64,000 nt of DNA from Engelhardtia mirabilis (GTDB lineage Bacteria; Planctomycetota; UBA1135; GCA-002686595). The notes under the pieces are model-generated. The model saw only the letters and a program-made list of their open reading frames with translations, ran no database searches and was not told where the DNA came from. Positions 63,847 to 64,000 of the stretch are shown piece by piece. The DNA is taken from contig NZ_CP036287.1 of NCBI RefSeq assembly GCF_007748095.1, positions 1,612,001 through 1,676,000 on the forward strand. The letters run 5' to 3'. The position numbers were made by a program, and so were the translations under genes. Numbering within the stretch: the stretch's first letter is position 1; every line of letters starts with the position of its first letter.

Positions 63847-64000
63847 ATGACGTCCACCCTGCTGATGCGTCCTTCGTCCCTCCGTCTCCTCGCCCCCGCC
63901 CTGCTCGCCGCCCCTGCCCTCGCCGGCCAGGGCTGGGTCGCCACCTTCGGCGGCGCCGGCTTCGATTCCGTGGAGGAAGTCGCCGCCACCCCGGACGGCG
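63847..64000 (+). CDS. Secreted SBBP-type beta-propeller protein (partial, N-terminus)
   Basis: Only the first 51 residues are in the window. The signal peptide is MTSTLLMRPSSLRLLAPALL and continues to ALAGQ. It is followed by WVATFGGAGFDSVEEVAATP, the opening of an SBBP (seven-bladed propeller) repeat of the form GGxGxDxxxxVAxxPDG. The gene runs off the right edge; its length and further domains cannot be seen. Confidence 0.75.
   Translation, partial: MTSTLLMRPSSLRLLAPALLAAPALAGQGWVATFGGAGFDSVEEVAATPDG

Overview
The window is a very GC-rich chromosomal segment of a free-living bacterium, most likely a member of the Planctomycetota. This placement is inference from gene content. It rests on the many secreted beta-propeller, beta-helix and ELWxxDGT-repeat proteins with a shared C-terminal module, the planctomycete-type ECF sigma factor paired with a Ser/Thr kinase, the giant TPR protein, and weak use of Shine-Dalgarno sites. 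No rRNA, tRNA, CRISPR array or transposase was seen.

Layout. 1-9.5 kb: the end of a BatA/VWA-type membrane gene set (partial gene, VWA protein, 2182-aa TPR protein), then a small MshEN-like gene. 10.2-20.1 kb: a predicted peptide or amide modification locus. It holds a double glutaminase whose second half has lost its catalytic residues, a transglutaminase-DUF2126 protein, and a translationally coupled operon of circularly permuted ATP-grasp, alpha-E and amidotransferase-transglutaminase fusion. 20.2-25.2 kb: a K+ channel with an RCK domain, a GNAT acetyltransferase, a histone-H1-like basic protein and an M29/NicX-like metalloenzyme. 25.2-33.2 kb: secreted proteins around an SthA-like flavoprotein that lacks the redox cysteines. 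33.4-37.1 kb: methyltransferase plus LPS-kinase-like pair, cupin/JmjC protein, hemolysin III-like protein. 37.1-44.6 kb: secreted beta-helix protein, carbohydrate-esterase-like and SGNH hydrolases, a c-type haem protein. 44.6-45.5 kb: an ArsR/SRPBCC operon with a visible operator overlapping its promoter. 45.6-51 kb: secreted propeller protein, a KatG with a possible lipoprotein signal, and an SGNH lipoprotein.

51-54.5 kb is the most unusual stretch. It contains a decayed beta-helix gene, a small predicted lipoprotein gene with two in-frame UGA codons, and a family of CTAG-bounded palindromic repeats. Each in-frame UGA lies at the metal-ligand position of an HMA-like domain and is followed by a SECIS-like hairpin with the same CGUGC loop. 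The gene is best explained as a double-selenocysteine HMA-like selenoprotein. The repeats abut the stop codons of two genes, and two head-to-head halves form a 117-bp near-perfect palindrome.

54.6-64 kb: secreted proteins, an ECF sigma/kinase-FGE pair, a cysteine-dioxygenase-like cupin followed by a membrane protein, and the start of another secreted propeller protein at the window edge.

Gene starts were chosen by signal peptides, family N-termini and overlaps. Functions come from motifs read by eye, without database searches.
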